Origin: GCA-001735895 sp964651385
GTDB lineage: Bacteria; Pseudomonadota; Gammaproteobacteria; GCA-001735895
Assembly (NCBI GenBank): GCA_964651385.1
Contig: CAZYYM010000079.1
Coordinates: forward strand, 1 to 16,767
Direction of reading: 5' to 3'
DNA length: 16,767 nucleotides
The notes below the pieces were generated by a model that made no database searches, had not been told where the DNA came from, and was given only the letters and a program-made list of their open reading frames with translations. The translations under genes were made by a program, and so were the position numbers. Of this stretch, positions 1 through 6,833 are shown piece after piece (position 1 is the stretch's first letter; every line of letters begins with the position of its first letter).

Positions 1-80
1 CGCCTTTTGACAAGGACTGGGCCATTGCCTGCAAGGCGCGTCGCGCGACTAACCGTTTCACGTTTCGCTGTATCCATCAT
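1..80 (-). CDS. possible 5' end of a leftward gene, cut by the window edge
   Basis: On the minus strand an ATG ATG pair at 80-75 opens a frame with no stop through 26 codons to the window edge. It would be divergent from the baeS-like gene, with about 30 nt between the two starts. I do not recognise the peptide, which is too short to show a domain. The upstream sequence has only a weak AGGT-like ribosome site. The same stretch also has an open plus-strand frame, so coding is not established. It is listed only because no other explanation of positions 1-109 is visible. Confidence 0.2.
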   Translation of the reverse strand, partial: MMDTAKRETVSRATRLAGNGPVLVKR

Positions 81-109
81 ACCTATGTTGTTAGACTACT
101 AATTCACCT

Positions 110-1558
110 ATGTTTCACAAAATCCGATATAAGCTGTTTCTCGCGATTCTCATCGCCAATAGCTTATTATTAATTATTGTTTATTTTTCGGCAAACTGGA
201 TATTCAATACCAGTTTCAGGGATTATCTTGATCAGGCGGAAGCCGATCGATTAAATCCGCTCGTACAGAAGCTGGTAGTTTTGTACCAGCAGCATGGACA
301 TTGGAGATGGATCAGGAACCGGAGTGATCGAAGCTGGCCCGAGTTGGTACATCGTTATGCAACAGATAAGGTGAATCATCGACGACGTCCTCCGAATCGG
401 CTGAATCGTCCCGACGGGCAATTCGGAGAATTTAGCCCTGATCGCCGGCCACCGCCTCCCGATGGCAATCCCCCCGGAAGAGGTTCGAGTCTTTTGCTCC
501 GTAATGCGGCTAACAAATTGATCATCGGAAACCCCCGTGCCCAGGATGATGCCTATTGGATTCCAATCGAGGATGGAACGATCGTCCTTGGTTATCTGGG
601 GTTTTTGAGTCGGTTCGATATTAATGACAAGCTCGATCAACTGTTTACCGAGCGGGTAGAAAAATACCTAAGTTGGCTTTTATTGGGAATGTTATTTATC
701 ACTGCCCTCGTTGCGATACCCCTTGCTGGAGGCCTGGTTCGCCCCATCGAAAAATTACGGCTTGCTTTTCGTGAACTGGCCTCGGGGAATTACCGTATTT
801 CGCTGGAAAAGCATGGTAATGACGAGATCGGCGACTTGCAGCTAGATTTTAACCGCCTGGCTAATACCATGAATGATAACCTGCAGGCGCGGCAACGTTG
901 GATTGCCGATATTTCACATGAATTACGAACCCCGATAGCGGTATTGCAGGGTGAACTGGAAGCGATAATTGATGGCGTCAGAACATCTAATCCAGTCTCG
1001 CTTCGTTCGTTGCATCAGGAAGTATTAAGGTTGACCCGACTGGTTAATGACCTCCATGAGTTGTCCCTTTCAGACCTGGGAGCACTGTCTTATCATAATC
1101 GGGAAGTCGATATCAGTTTATTGATCCGCTCAATTGTTGAGCAACAGACTTTGTTGCTTGAACGCAACAATATTTCTTTCAATTTAAATACCGAAGACGT
1201 CCCAATGGTAATTTTCGCAGATGCGCAACGGCTCGAACAGTTGTTCACCAATCTTGCCAATAACAGCCGTTATTATAGTGCCCACCCCGGAAGGGTAGAA
1301 ATCTTGCTGACCCGGTCTGGTTCGAGTGTTTGCATCGACTGGTCGGACTCTGCTCCAGGTGTCAGCGATGTTGATCTTGATCATTTGTTTGATCGCCTTT
1401 ATCGCGTCGACGCCTCGCGTACTCACAACAAGGGTGGCTCGGGCCTTGGACTGTCCATTTGTAAAAATATTGTAGAAGCGACCGGCGGCAGTATCATTGC
1501 GAGGCATTCGTCTTTTGGCGGCGTTTCTATCACAATTTCTTTTCCTCTGGTTAAATGA
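110..1558 (+). CDS. baeS: BaeS-like envelope-stress sensor histidine kinase
   Basis: Inner-membrane sensor kinase, 482 aa, expected to autophosphorylate and pass phosphate to the regulator encoded next. Visible in order: transmembrane segment about 9-32, periplasmic sensor about 33-185, second transmembrane segment about 188-211, HAMP linker about 212-263, then the H-box SHELRTP with phosphoacceptor His270. The N-box has Asn381 and Asn385. It is followed by the G1-type motif DSAPGV and the G2 motif GGSGLGLSI. The H-box surroundings (GELEAI.DGVR), DSAPGVSD and the C-terminal FGGVSIT match my memory of E. coli BaeS closely, which is the basis for the symbol. In BaeS the signal is envelope stress or toxic compounds such as indole and metals; the ligand here is unknown. 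Residues 91-124 are very rich in Arg and Pro. The ATG at 110 lacks a clear Shine-Dalgarno, but no better start exists before the first membrane segment. The downstream regulator starts 4 nt after the stop. Confidence 0.85.
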   Translation: MFHKIRYKLFLAILIANSLLLIIVYFSANWIFNTSFRDYLDQAEADRLNPLVQKLVVLYQQHGHWRWIRNRSDRSWPELVHRYATDKVNHRRRPPNRLNRPDGQFGEFSPDRRPPPPDGNPPGRGSSLLLRNAANKLIIGNPRAQDDAYWIPIEDGTIVLGYLGFLSRFDINDKLDQLFTERVEKYLSWLLLGMLFITALVAIPLAGGLVRPIEKLRLAFRELASGNYRISLEKHGNDEIGDLQLDFNRLANTMNDNLQARQRWIADISHELRTPIAVLQGELEAIIDGVRTSNPVSLRSLHQEVLRLTRLVNDLHELSLSDLGALSYHNREVDISLLIRSIVEQQTLLLERNNISFNLNTEDVPMVIFADAQRLEQLFTNLANNSRYYSAHPGRVEILLTRSGSSVCIDWSDSAPGVSDVDLDHLFDRLYRVDASRTHNKGGSGLGLSICKNIVEATGGSIIARHSSFGGVSITISFPLVK

Positions 1559-1562
1559 TCCT

Positions 1563-2225
1563 ATGCTTCAGCCGATACTCATCGTCGAAGACGAACCAAA
1601 GATTGCCGAACTATTGCGCGACTATTGTGAACAGGCCGGATTTTCCACTGTAATAATTCACAATGGCAACGAGGCACTTGACTGGCTTAAAAATTATCAG
1701 CCGCGCCTGGTGCTCCTGGATTTAATGTTACCGGGTGCTGATGGTCTGACTATTTGTCAAAGTATCCGCAAGCATTCTGATATTCCGGTGATAATGATTA
1801 CTGCACAGGTCGAAGAAATTGATCGCCTACTTGGACTCGGTCTCGGCGCAGACGATTATATCTGTAAACCGTTCAGTCCGCGTGAAGTCGTCGCGCGCAT
1901 CAAAGGTATTTTAAGGCGAGTCGAAAACGCCTCGGCCCAGGAAAGCAGTTTCAGTATTGATGAAAATTCACTACGGATCTCTTACGGTAACAATTCAATC
2001 GAATTGACATCGGTTGAGTTCAGGCTGTTGAAGGCACTTTTCGATAACCCCGGCAGAATTTATTCTCGAGACCAACTCATGTCTCTGATTTACTCAGATA
2101 ATCGCATTGTCACGGATCGCACTATCGATAGTCATATTAAAAAAATCAGAAAAAAATTGCTCGAATTGAATATTGTGAATGATCCGATAAGTTCGGTATA
2201 TGGTGCTGGATACAAATTCAATTAG
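1563..2225 (+). CDS. baeR: BaeR-like OmpR-family response regulator
   Basis: Cytoplasmic transcription regulator of 220 aa, the partner of the preceding kinase. The receiver domain (about 1-118) has acidic pair Glu9/Asp10, phosphoacceptor Asp53 in LLDLMLPG, Thr80 and Lys102 in the DDYICKP motif. The C-terminal winged helix (about 128-220) has the OmpR/PhoB features, ending in the recognition-helix and wing stretch DSHIKKIRKKL...VYGAGYKFN. The sequence EEIDRLLGL.LGADDYICKP.SPREVVAR is characteristic of BaeR as I recall it. I chose the ATG at 1563 because it puts ILIVEDEP directly at the N-terminus and sits 4 nt past the kinase stop. The frame is open further upstream, but that would add a stretch overlapping the kinase gene and unlike any receiver domain. 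It is probably co-transcribed with the kinase and likely activates the small secreted-protein gene downstream (inference). Confidence 0.88.
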   Translation: MLQPILIVEDEPKIAELLRDYCEQAGFSTVIIHNGNEALDWLKNYQPRLVLLDLMLPGADGLTICQSIRKHSDIPVIMITAQVEEIDRLLGLGLGADDYICKPFSPREVVARIKGILRRVENASAQESSFSIDENSLRISYGNNSIELTSVEFRLLKALFDNPGRIYSRDQLMSLIYSDNRIVTDRTIDSHIKKIRKKLLELNIVNDPISSVYGAGYKFN

Positions 2226-2305
2226 CAGTATAAATCTTTTTTCTTACCAATTTTTTGCATAATTATATTGCACAATTTGATCTCTATTTACAGCAGGAGT
2301 ATCAA

Positions 2306-2650
2306 ATGAAAAATCCCGTCTTTCTTTTAATTATTATGTCCCTTTTCAGTGTTTCTGTTCAAGCAGCACAGCAGCGAGTCGATACTGGGCCTGGCCTTGA
2401 CAAAGTATTCGATCAATTGCAATTGAATGCCGGGCAGGCCAGCCAACTAACCAGGCTGATAGGGAAGCACCGTCAGCAAATGGAATCCCTGCGGGTTGAT
2501 AAAAAACAGCTTCGCGAACAGATGCATCAGATTCGTGAACAGCATCGTGCGGAACTGTTAACGGTTTTAAGTTACCAGCAACTTTATGAATTTGAAAAGT
2601 TCATGCATGAAAATCGTCCTCGAAATAAACGCGAAAAAAAATCGCAGTAA
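2306..2650 (+). CDS. Spy/CpxP-like small periplasmic protein
   Basis: Protein of 114 aa with a clear Sec signal peptide: Met-Lys, a hydrophobic core at about 5-18, and a VQA|AQ cleavage site after residue 20. The mature part is about 94 aa, highly charged and helical. It has two segments resembling the LTxxQ repeats of the Spy/CpxP family (LNAGQASQLTRL near 45-56 and LSYQQLYEFEKFM near the C-terminus), separated by a Lys/Arg/Gln-rich helix. Spy is a periplasmic ATP-independent chaperone, and members of this fold also include CpxP and metal-sensing ZraP/CnrX relatives; which role applies here is not visible. I start it at ATG 2306, preceded by a good CAGGAG ribosome site, rather than at an in-frame ATG 51 nt upstream that would bury the signal peptide. 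It begins 80 nt after baeR. In E. coli spy is a BaeR target, so adjacency supports the family call. The protein ends in a basic RNKREKKSQ tail. Confidence 0.7.
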   Translation: MKNPVFLLIIMSLFSVSVQAAQQRVDTGPGLDKVFDQLQLNAGQASQLTRLIGKHRQQMESLRVDKKQLREQMHQIREQHRAELLTVLSYQQLYEFEKFMHENRPRNKREKKSQ

Positions 2651-2665
2651 TACTGAATTATTGAA

Positions 2666-2695
2666 TTCACCCGGGTCTTAGCCGGTCCGGGTGAA
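2666..2695 (+). terminator. stem-loop after the Spy-like gene, possible terminator
   Basis: TTCACCCGG (2666-2674) and CCGGGTGAA (2687-2695) are perfectly complementary, giving a 9-bp GC-rich stem with a 12-nt loop, 15 nt past the stop of the Spy-like gene. No clean U-run follows, so it is not a textbook intrinsic terminator. It could end transcription inefficiently or protect the 3' end of the mRNA. Confidence 0.5.
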
Positions 2696-2800
2696 GTAGT
2701 TCACATTTGCCCGACTCAATTACATCTTTCATATTTTTTACACATTGCTTGCACCTTGCCCACCAATAATTAGTTTTCAATTCAATCGAACGGGTAAGGC

Positions 2801-3940
2801 ATGAAAAATTCAGATATCGATCCAATAATCCATCAACTAAATTGGCTAACTGCCCTGTTTGCCGGGCTGATATTAATACTTAGCGGCTGCGGTGGTGGTG
2901 ATTCGCAGATTTCCAGAACTGAAGTGACAGATGAGCTGGCGGCGCTTGGGAAGAAAATTTTTTTCGATGAAAATTTATCGGTCCCGGCAGGTCAGTCTTG
3001 CGCTAGTTGTCATTTACCGGCCGCAGGTTTTGCTGATCCAGACCTGATATTCCCGGTGTCTGAAGGGGCTATTTCTAATCGCTTCGGATCAAGAAACGCG
3101 CCAACTGCGAGTTATGCCTCACATATTCCAGAATTTTCCCGGATTGCAGGCGGTGGCCGTGGTGAGGTGTTTGTTGGAGGGCAGTTTCTGGATGGCCGAG
3201 CCAGTACTCTCGAAATACAGGCACAGGGTCCTTTCCTGAATGCGTTGGAGATGAATATGGCGGATAAATCTGCAGTCGTTGATCAGATTCGACTTTCTGA
3301 TTATGTTGGGGAGTTCGAAGCTGTTTTCGGTACGGATGCACTCGATAGCACCGATCTGGCCTATACCCAAATAGCCCAGGCTATAGCCGCATTTGAAAGA
3401 ACCGATATCTTTTCGCCATTTTCTTCTAAGTGGGACGCGGTACAGGCCGGAATGACAGTTTTCACCGTTTCGGAAGCCAACGGGCTGAATCTTTTTAATG
3501 GCAAGGGAGGCTGTCGAGGTTGTCACAATACCGGCAATGGTCGTGCTCAGGTATTCTCCGATTTCGAGTTTAAGAATATCGGCGTGCCGGCAAATCCGAA
3601 CAATCCTTTCTTGAATCTCGATTCGAGCCTGAATCCAGACGGTATTAATTTTGTTGATAATGGATTGGGTGCGGTATTAAATGATGCGAATCAAAATGGA
3701 AAATTCAGAACGCCGACTTTACGTAACGTTGCAATAACGGCTCCCTATATGCATAACGGGGTATTTGACACGCTTGATGCAGTGGTTGATTTTTATAATC
3801 GACGGGATCTCGATGGTGTTGTTGCCGAGGTTTCTAATAACGTCGACAACGGCAGAAACATCGGCGAACTTAATCTGAGTGCAGGTGAAATTCAGGATTT
3901 GGTTGCATTTCTGAATACACTTACAGACGGCTTCCAGTAA
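2801..3940 (+). CDS. di-heme cytochrome c peroxidase, lipoprotein (MauG/CcpA family)
   Basis: Predicted periplasm-facing di-heme peroxidase of 379 aa. These enzymes reduce hydrogen peroxide with electrons from small cytochromes or, in MauG-type members, oxidise protein substrates. The N-terminus has a hydrophobic segment (about 15-27) ending in the lipobox LSGC with Cys30, followed by Gly residues, so it is predicted to be lipid-anchored. Heme site 1 is CASCH (67-71); heme site 2 is CRGCH (238-242). FRTPTLRNVAITAPYMHNGVF, with Met317/His318, is the conserved C-terminal block of the family. The start ATG at 2801 follows a GGGTAAGGC ribosome site. The gene stands alone: 150 nt with a stem-loop lie before it and 237 nt after it. 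Whether it is a true peroxidase or a MauG-like oxidase cannot be decided from sequence alone. Peroxide defence next to an envelope-stress module is plausible, but co-regulation is only inference. Confidence 0.85.
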   Translation: MKNSDIDPIIHQLNWLTALFAGLILILSGCGGGDSQISRTEVTDELAALGKKIFFDENLSVPAGQSCASCHLPAAGFADPDLIFPVSEGAISNRFGSRNAPTASYASHIPEFSRIAGGGRGEVFVGGQFLDGRASTLEIQAQGPFLNALEMNMADKSAVVDQIRLSDYVGEFEAVFGTDALDSTDLAYTQIAQAIAAFERTDIFSPFSSKWDAVQAGMTVFTVSEANGLNLFNGKGGCRGCHNTGNGRAQVFSDFEFKNIGVPANPNNPFLNLDSSLNPDGINFVDNGLGAVLNDANQNGKFRTPTLRNVAITAPYMHNGVFDTLDAVVDFYNRRDLDGVVAEVSNNVDNGRNIGELNLSAGEIQDLVAFLNTLTDGFQ

Positions 3941-4177
3941 ATTTTATACTCTGTTGGCTGGCGTCGACTTCGATCTTTTTTGCTGCGGGAAGTTAAAATT
4001 TCTACAAGTTTAGCCAAATTCATTCGGACAAGTAAAGTCGGCAGGTGAATCACTGGAATAAGATTATCACTTTAAGGGTCAAGACAAATGCAAAACACGG
4101 CGGCAATACCTTGGTAAAATTATCGATGATAAAATGACACAACCATTCGGCTCCCTGATAAAAACGGATCAGTTTAT
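3941..4177. other. intergenic region, 237 nt, no gene recognised
   Basis: Between the peroxidase stop and the acetyltransferase start I see no convincing gene, RNA or terminator. A T-run at 3975-3980 follows only a poor stem. A 62-codon minus-strand frame and a plus-strand frame beginning at 4134 cross this region, but both run into the acetyltransferase gene in other frames and look like chance. The acetyltransferase promoter presumably lies here, but no clear -35/-10 pair stands out. Confidence 0.4.
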
Positions 4178-4717
4178 ATGCATGAAAAATCAGAACAACC
4201 GATACTCCGCGATGCGCTCGAATCCGATATGTCATCAATTGGTGAAATATACGCCGATGAAGTCATTAATGGCGTGTCCAGCTGGGAAGAGCAAGTACCT
4301 GGCAGCAAAGAAATGCTTCGCCGATTCGAAAACATAGTTGCCAATGGATTCCCTTATCGCGTTGCCGTTATAGGTGGGCAGATTGCGGGCTATTGTTATG
4401 CTTCTGCTTACCGTCCTCGTATCGGCTATCGTTACACTGTGGAAAATACAATTTATGTCGGCAAGATGATGCGCGGACGCGGAATTGGCAGGCTGTTGGT
4501 AAATGATCTCGTTACTATCTGCGAAACCAGAGGATACAGGCAAATGGTGGCGGTCATCGGCGATTCCGGTAATCATATGTCGATCGATTTTCATCGACGA
4601 ATGGGATTTGAGCAGGCCGGTGTAATTAAATCAATCGGGTTTAAGCACGGTCGCTGGATGGATTCGGTGATTATGCAAAAGGTGTTGGGTGAGGGGGATA
4701 AAAAGCTGCCCGGTTAA
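4178..4717 (+). CDS. GNAT N-acetyltransferase, phosphinothricin acetyltransferase type
   Basis: Cytoplasmic acetyltransferase of 179 aa that would transfer acetyl from acetyl-CoA to an amine. The order fits the PAT/YncA (MnaT) subfamily: an N-terminal RDALESDMSSIGEIYADEV helix with the NG.SSWEE segment, a central strand pair (YRVAVIGGQIAGYCYASAYRPR), then the acetyl-CoA pyrophosphate loop RGRGIG at 99-104. The C-terminal block is NHMSIDFHRRMGFEQAGV, followed by the GFKHGRWMDSVIMQK ending. Known relatives acetylate phosphinothricin, methionine sulfoximine or methionine-type amines; the natural substrate here is unknown. The start is the ATG at 4178, just ahead of the conserved first helix, with only a weak ribosome site (CGGAT). 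It ends 1 nt before the stop of the convergent puuE gene, so the two transcripts must run into each other. Confidence 0.8.
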   Translation: MHEKSEQPILRDALESDMSSIGEIYADEVINGVSSWEEQVPGSKEMLRRFENIVANGFPYRVAVIGGQIAGYCYASAYRPRIGYRYTVENTIYVGKMMRGRGIGRLLVNDLVTICETRGYRQMVAVIGDSGNHMSIDFHRRMGFEQAGVIKSIGFKHGRWMDSVIMQKVLGEGDKKLPG

Positions 4718-4718
4718 T

Positions 4719-5633
4719 TTACACGGGATGTTGCTCAATCCAATGGCGCGCAATATCCACACGCCGACAAATCCAGACATGATCATGTTGTTGGACGTAA
4801 TCAAGAAACCGCTGCAAGGCCATAAATCGACCGGGTCGGCCAATCAGGCGGCAATGTAACCCGACGGACATCATTTTCGGCGTTCCCTCGCCTTCCCGGT
4901 AAAGCACATCGAAACTATCGCATAAATACTGGTAAAACTGTTCGCCACTATTAAAGCCCTGCGGTGTCGCAAAACGCATGTCGTTGGTGTCGAGTGTATA
5001 AGGCACGACCAGATGTGCCTTTTCATCGCCCTTACTGGTTTTAACCGATGTCCAGAAGGGCAAGTCATCGCCATAATAATCAGAGTCGTATAATAATCCG
5101 CCATGTTCGACTACCAGTCTGCGCGTATTCGGACTATCGCGACCGGTGTACCAACCCAGTGGCATTTTGCCTGTTAACTGATTGATACTATCGAGTGCTT
5201 CGGTCATGTGGGCGCGTTCGGTAGCCTCATCCATATCCTGATAATGAATCCAGCGTAGGCCATGGCAAGCAATTTCGTGTCCGGAATCAATAAATGCTTT
5301 GGTTAACTCGGGGTGACGTTGCAGCGCCATGGCGACAGCGAAAACGGTCAATGGCAGATCGCGCTTTGCGAATTCCCGCAATATTCGCCAGACGCCCGCG
5401 CGTGAGCCATATTCGTAAATAGACTCCATACTCATGTGGCGGGCGGGATAAGAAGCCGCACCGACTATTTCGGATAAAAACTGCTCAGATCCAGCGTCAC
5501 CGTGCAAAACATTATTCTCGCCACCCTCTTCGTAATTGAGGACAAATTGCAGCGCAATTTGAGCATTGTCAGGCCAATACGCTTGCGGTGGATTTGCGCC
5601 GTACCCGATTAAGTCTCTGGGATAGTGATTCAT
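4719..5633 (-). CDS. puuE: PuuE-type allantoinase (polysaccharide-deacetylase fold)
   Basis: Cytoplasmic enzyme of 304 aa that opens the hydantoin ring of (S)-allantoin to give allantoate, the last pathway step coded here. It belongs to the polysaccharide deacetylase superfamily but forms its own branch, unrelated to the amidohydrolase-type AllB. Diagnostic sequence: the N-terminal RDLIGYGANPP, then LNYEEGGENNVLHGD, SMESIYEYGSRAGVWR, the GHEIACHGLRWI block, and GWYTGRDSPNTRRL. Length matches the family (about 300 aa). It starts 2 nt after the stop of the gntR gene on the same strand and so is probably translated from a shared transcript. Its own ribosome site is weak (TTAGAG). The neighbouring xanthine dehydrogenase, HIU hydrolase and puuD genes support the assignment. 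A general deacetylase is unlikely given the motifs. Confidence 0.9.
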   Translation of the reverse strand: MNHYPRDLIGYGANPPQAYWPDNAQIALQFVLNYEEGGENNVLHGDAGSEQFLSEIVGAASYPARHMSMESIYEYGSRAGVWRILREFAKRDLPLTVFAVAMALQRHPELTKAFIDSGHEIACHGLRWIHYQDMDEATERAHMTEALDSINQLTGKMPLGWYTGRDSPNTRRLVVEHGGLLYDSDYYGDDLPFWTSVKTSKGDEKAHLVVPYTLDTNDMRFATPQGFNSGEQFYQYLCDSFDVLYREGEGTPKMMSVGLHCRLIGRPGRFMALQRFLDYVQQHDHVWICRRVDIARHWIEQHPV

Positions 5634-5635
5634 CT

Positions 5636-6337
5636 CTAATTGCGGGATAGTAATAATGAAGCCAGATCGGGTTCCGATTCTTCGACCTTATGATGAATTT
5701 GATTTTCGACGTGTAGTAAATGCGCATTCATGATTTTGGTGGCCTTTTTGGCGTCACCATTGGCTATCGCATCGACAATGGCTTCGTGTTCCTGATTGCG
5801 ACAACGGTTTTTACTGTCTGATCCCAGGTGCGTGAGTATTACCAATGGCGTACGTCGGATAATGTCTTCGAGAATATCCTGCATGACTTCATTTCCTGCA
5901 AGCACGGCGAGTTGTCGATGAAAATTTACTGATAAATCTAAAGCCTCGTTACTCTTTTTATTCTGGTAAGCCTTATGTTCAAGGTTGAGCAGCGCGCGTA
6001 ATTGCGTGATATGGCTTTTGTCGTTTAATGCCACCAGGGTTCCCAGAATCGCGGCTTCGATGACCCGTCGGGTAGCGAATAGATCACGGCCTTCCTTGAT
6101 AGATGGTTTGGCAACTGTGGCACCACGGTTGGGTTGCTGCGCCACCAGACGCGAGCTAACCAGTCGCGCCAGTACCTTGCGTATCGTACCACGCTTGACG
6201 CCAAACAAGTCGGCAAGCTGGACCTCTTTTAATTTGGTTCCAGGTGGTAGCTTATGATCGAGAATCGCCTGTTCTATATGACGCAGGACGTCATTTTCTT
6301 TGTTGAACGTGGGGTTTGCTTTAATCTCTAAAACCAT
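5636..6337 (-). CDS. GntR-family regulator with FCD domain
   Basis: DNA-binding regulator of 233 aa, probably controlling the purine-degradation genes on both sides. An N-terminal winged helix (about 14-77) carries the GntR hallmark PPGTKLKEVQLADLFGVKRGTIRKVLARL and the wing QQPNRGATVAKP. A C-terminal all-helical FCD effector domain (about 85-220) follows, with FHRQLAVLAGN (His140), EHEAIVDAI and a late NAHLLHVE histidine pair. The Asp usually four residues before the first FCD histidine is Ser136 here. I recall this in a subgroup of FCD regulators, so I do not treat it as damage. The effector is likely a purine or ureide intermediate (inference). It is divergent from the HIU hydrolase gene with 141 nt between them. 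The best purine-rich stretch (GGAAGGGG) is about 15 nt from the ATG, longer than ideal, and no better start is available. Confidence 0.85.
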   Translation of the reverse strand: MVLEIKANPTFNKENDVLRHIEQAILDHKLPPGTKLKEVQLADLFGVKRGTIRKVLARLVSSRLVAQQPNRGATVAKPSIKEGRDLFATRRVIEAAILGTLVALNDKSHITQLRALLNLEHKAYQNKKSNEALDLSVNFHRQLAVLAGNEVMQDILEDIIRRTPLVILTHLGSDSKNRCRNQEHEAIVDAIANGDAKKATKIMNAHLLHVENQIHHKVEESEPDLASLLLSRN

Positions 6338-6396
6338 GCGCGATTTGATTAACCCCTTCCTCGATGTACGTGGCTCATTTACAGAACAATAAAATA

Positions 6397-6430
6397 ATTG
6401 TTAACAATATTCAATAATAATGTTGACAAT
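6397..6430. promoter_or_regulatory. candidate GntR operator pair in the divergent promoter
   Basis: ATTGTTAACAAT at 6397-6408 is a perfect 12-bp palindrome. AATGTTGACAAT at 6419-6430 matches it at 10 of 12 positions. The start-to-start distance is 22 bp, about two helical turns, so two dimers could bind the same face. The core TTGT..ACAA resembles operators reported for FCD-type GntR regulators. Its position between gntR and the catabolic operon, with the second copy overlapping a TTGACA box, is what autoregulation plus repression would need. That binding occurs is inference. Confidence 0.6.
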
Positions 6431-6452
6431 ATAAAGAAACCATGCGAATTTT
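6423..6452 (+). promoter_or_regulatory. candidate promoter of the HIU hydrolase-xdh operon
   Basis: A perfect -35 hexamer TTGACA lies at 6423-6428, inside the second operator copy. At 18-bp spacing the -10 would be AATTTT (6447-6452), matching consensus at only 3 of 6. An alternative -10, TATAAA at 6430-6435, is better but lacks a good -35. With the first choice the leader would be about 20 nt, just enough for the strong ribosome site before 6479. A repressor on the palindromes would block polymerase. Confidence 0.4.
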
Positions 6453-6478
6453 GGCATTCCTGACATCTTGGGGGGAGC

Positions 6479-6829
6479 ATGGGGAGGCTGACTACACATG
6501 TGCTCGATACAGCACAGGGCTGTCCGGCAGTGGCAGTCAATATAGCGTTATACCGCATCGAAGGGCAACGGATATTAATAAAAGAAGACGCTACTAATGC
6601 CGATGGCCGGCTCGAGTCGCCTATTCTGGACAATGGCGCGTTTCAGGTTGGTGTCTATGAGCTGGTGTTTCAAGCGGGTGAATATTTTTACCGTAGCAAA
6701 CTCGAATTACCCGAACCTGCCTTTGTCGATGAAGTGATTCTTCGCTTTGGTATTGCAGACCCCGATGCACACTATCACGTTCCCCTGTTAGTTTCGCCGT
6801 GGAGTTATTCCACCTATAGAGGTAGCTAG
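6479..6829 (+). CDS. 5-hydroxyisourate hydrolase (transthyretin-like)
   Basis: Cytoplasmic enzyme of 116 aa that hydrolyses 5-hydroxyisourate, the product of urate oxidation, to OHCU (2-oxo-4-hydroxy-4-carboxy-5-ureidoimidazoline). It is a complete short HIUase of the transthyretin fold. The N-terminal signature is GRLTTHVLDTAQGCPA with catalytic-site His7. DGR has Arg44, and HYH.P has His98/His100. The protein ends with the family's C-terminal tetrapeptide YRGS, which forms part of the active site. There is no signal peptide, so it is not a periplasmic variant. ATG 6479 is preceded by a strong purine-rich site (TTGGGGGGAGC), the best in the operon. It is the first gene of the rightward operon and its stop lies 4 nt before the xdhA start. 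Known names are pucM, hiuH or uraH; I leave the symbol open. Confidence 0.92.
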   Translation: MGRLTTHVLDTAQGCPAVAVNIALYRIEGQRILIKEDATNADGRLESPILDNGAFQVGVYELVFQAGEYFYRSKLELPEPAFVDEVILRFGIADPDAHYHVPLLVSPWSYSTYRGS

Positions 6830-6833
6830 AACC

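Noticed and set aside
2237..2250. TTTTTTCTTACCAA upstream of the Spy-like gene as a BaeR box
   Set aside because: Only the T-rich first half resembles the E. coli BaeR site I remember; too weak to list as a feature.
3950..3985. Possible intrinsic terminator after the peroxidase gene
   Set aside because: A T-run is present, but the preceding sequence forms only a stem of about 3 bp.
4050..4337. Two short frames (62 codons on the minus strand, 67 codons on the plus strand) around the acetyltransferase start
   Set aside because: Both overlap the real acetyltransferase gene in other frames, have no ribosome site or domain, and look like chance openings.
5900..5950. GntR FCD domain lacks the usual Asp metal ligand (Ser136 instead)
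   Set aside because: I recall the same substitution in a subgroup of FCD regulators, so it is probably a subfamily trait and not a mutation.
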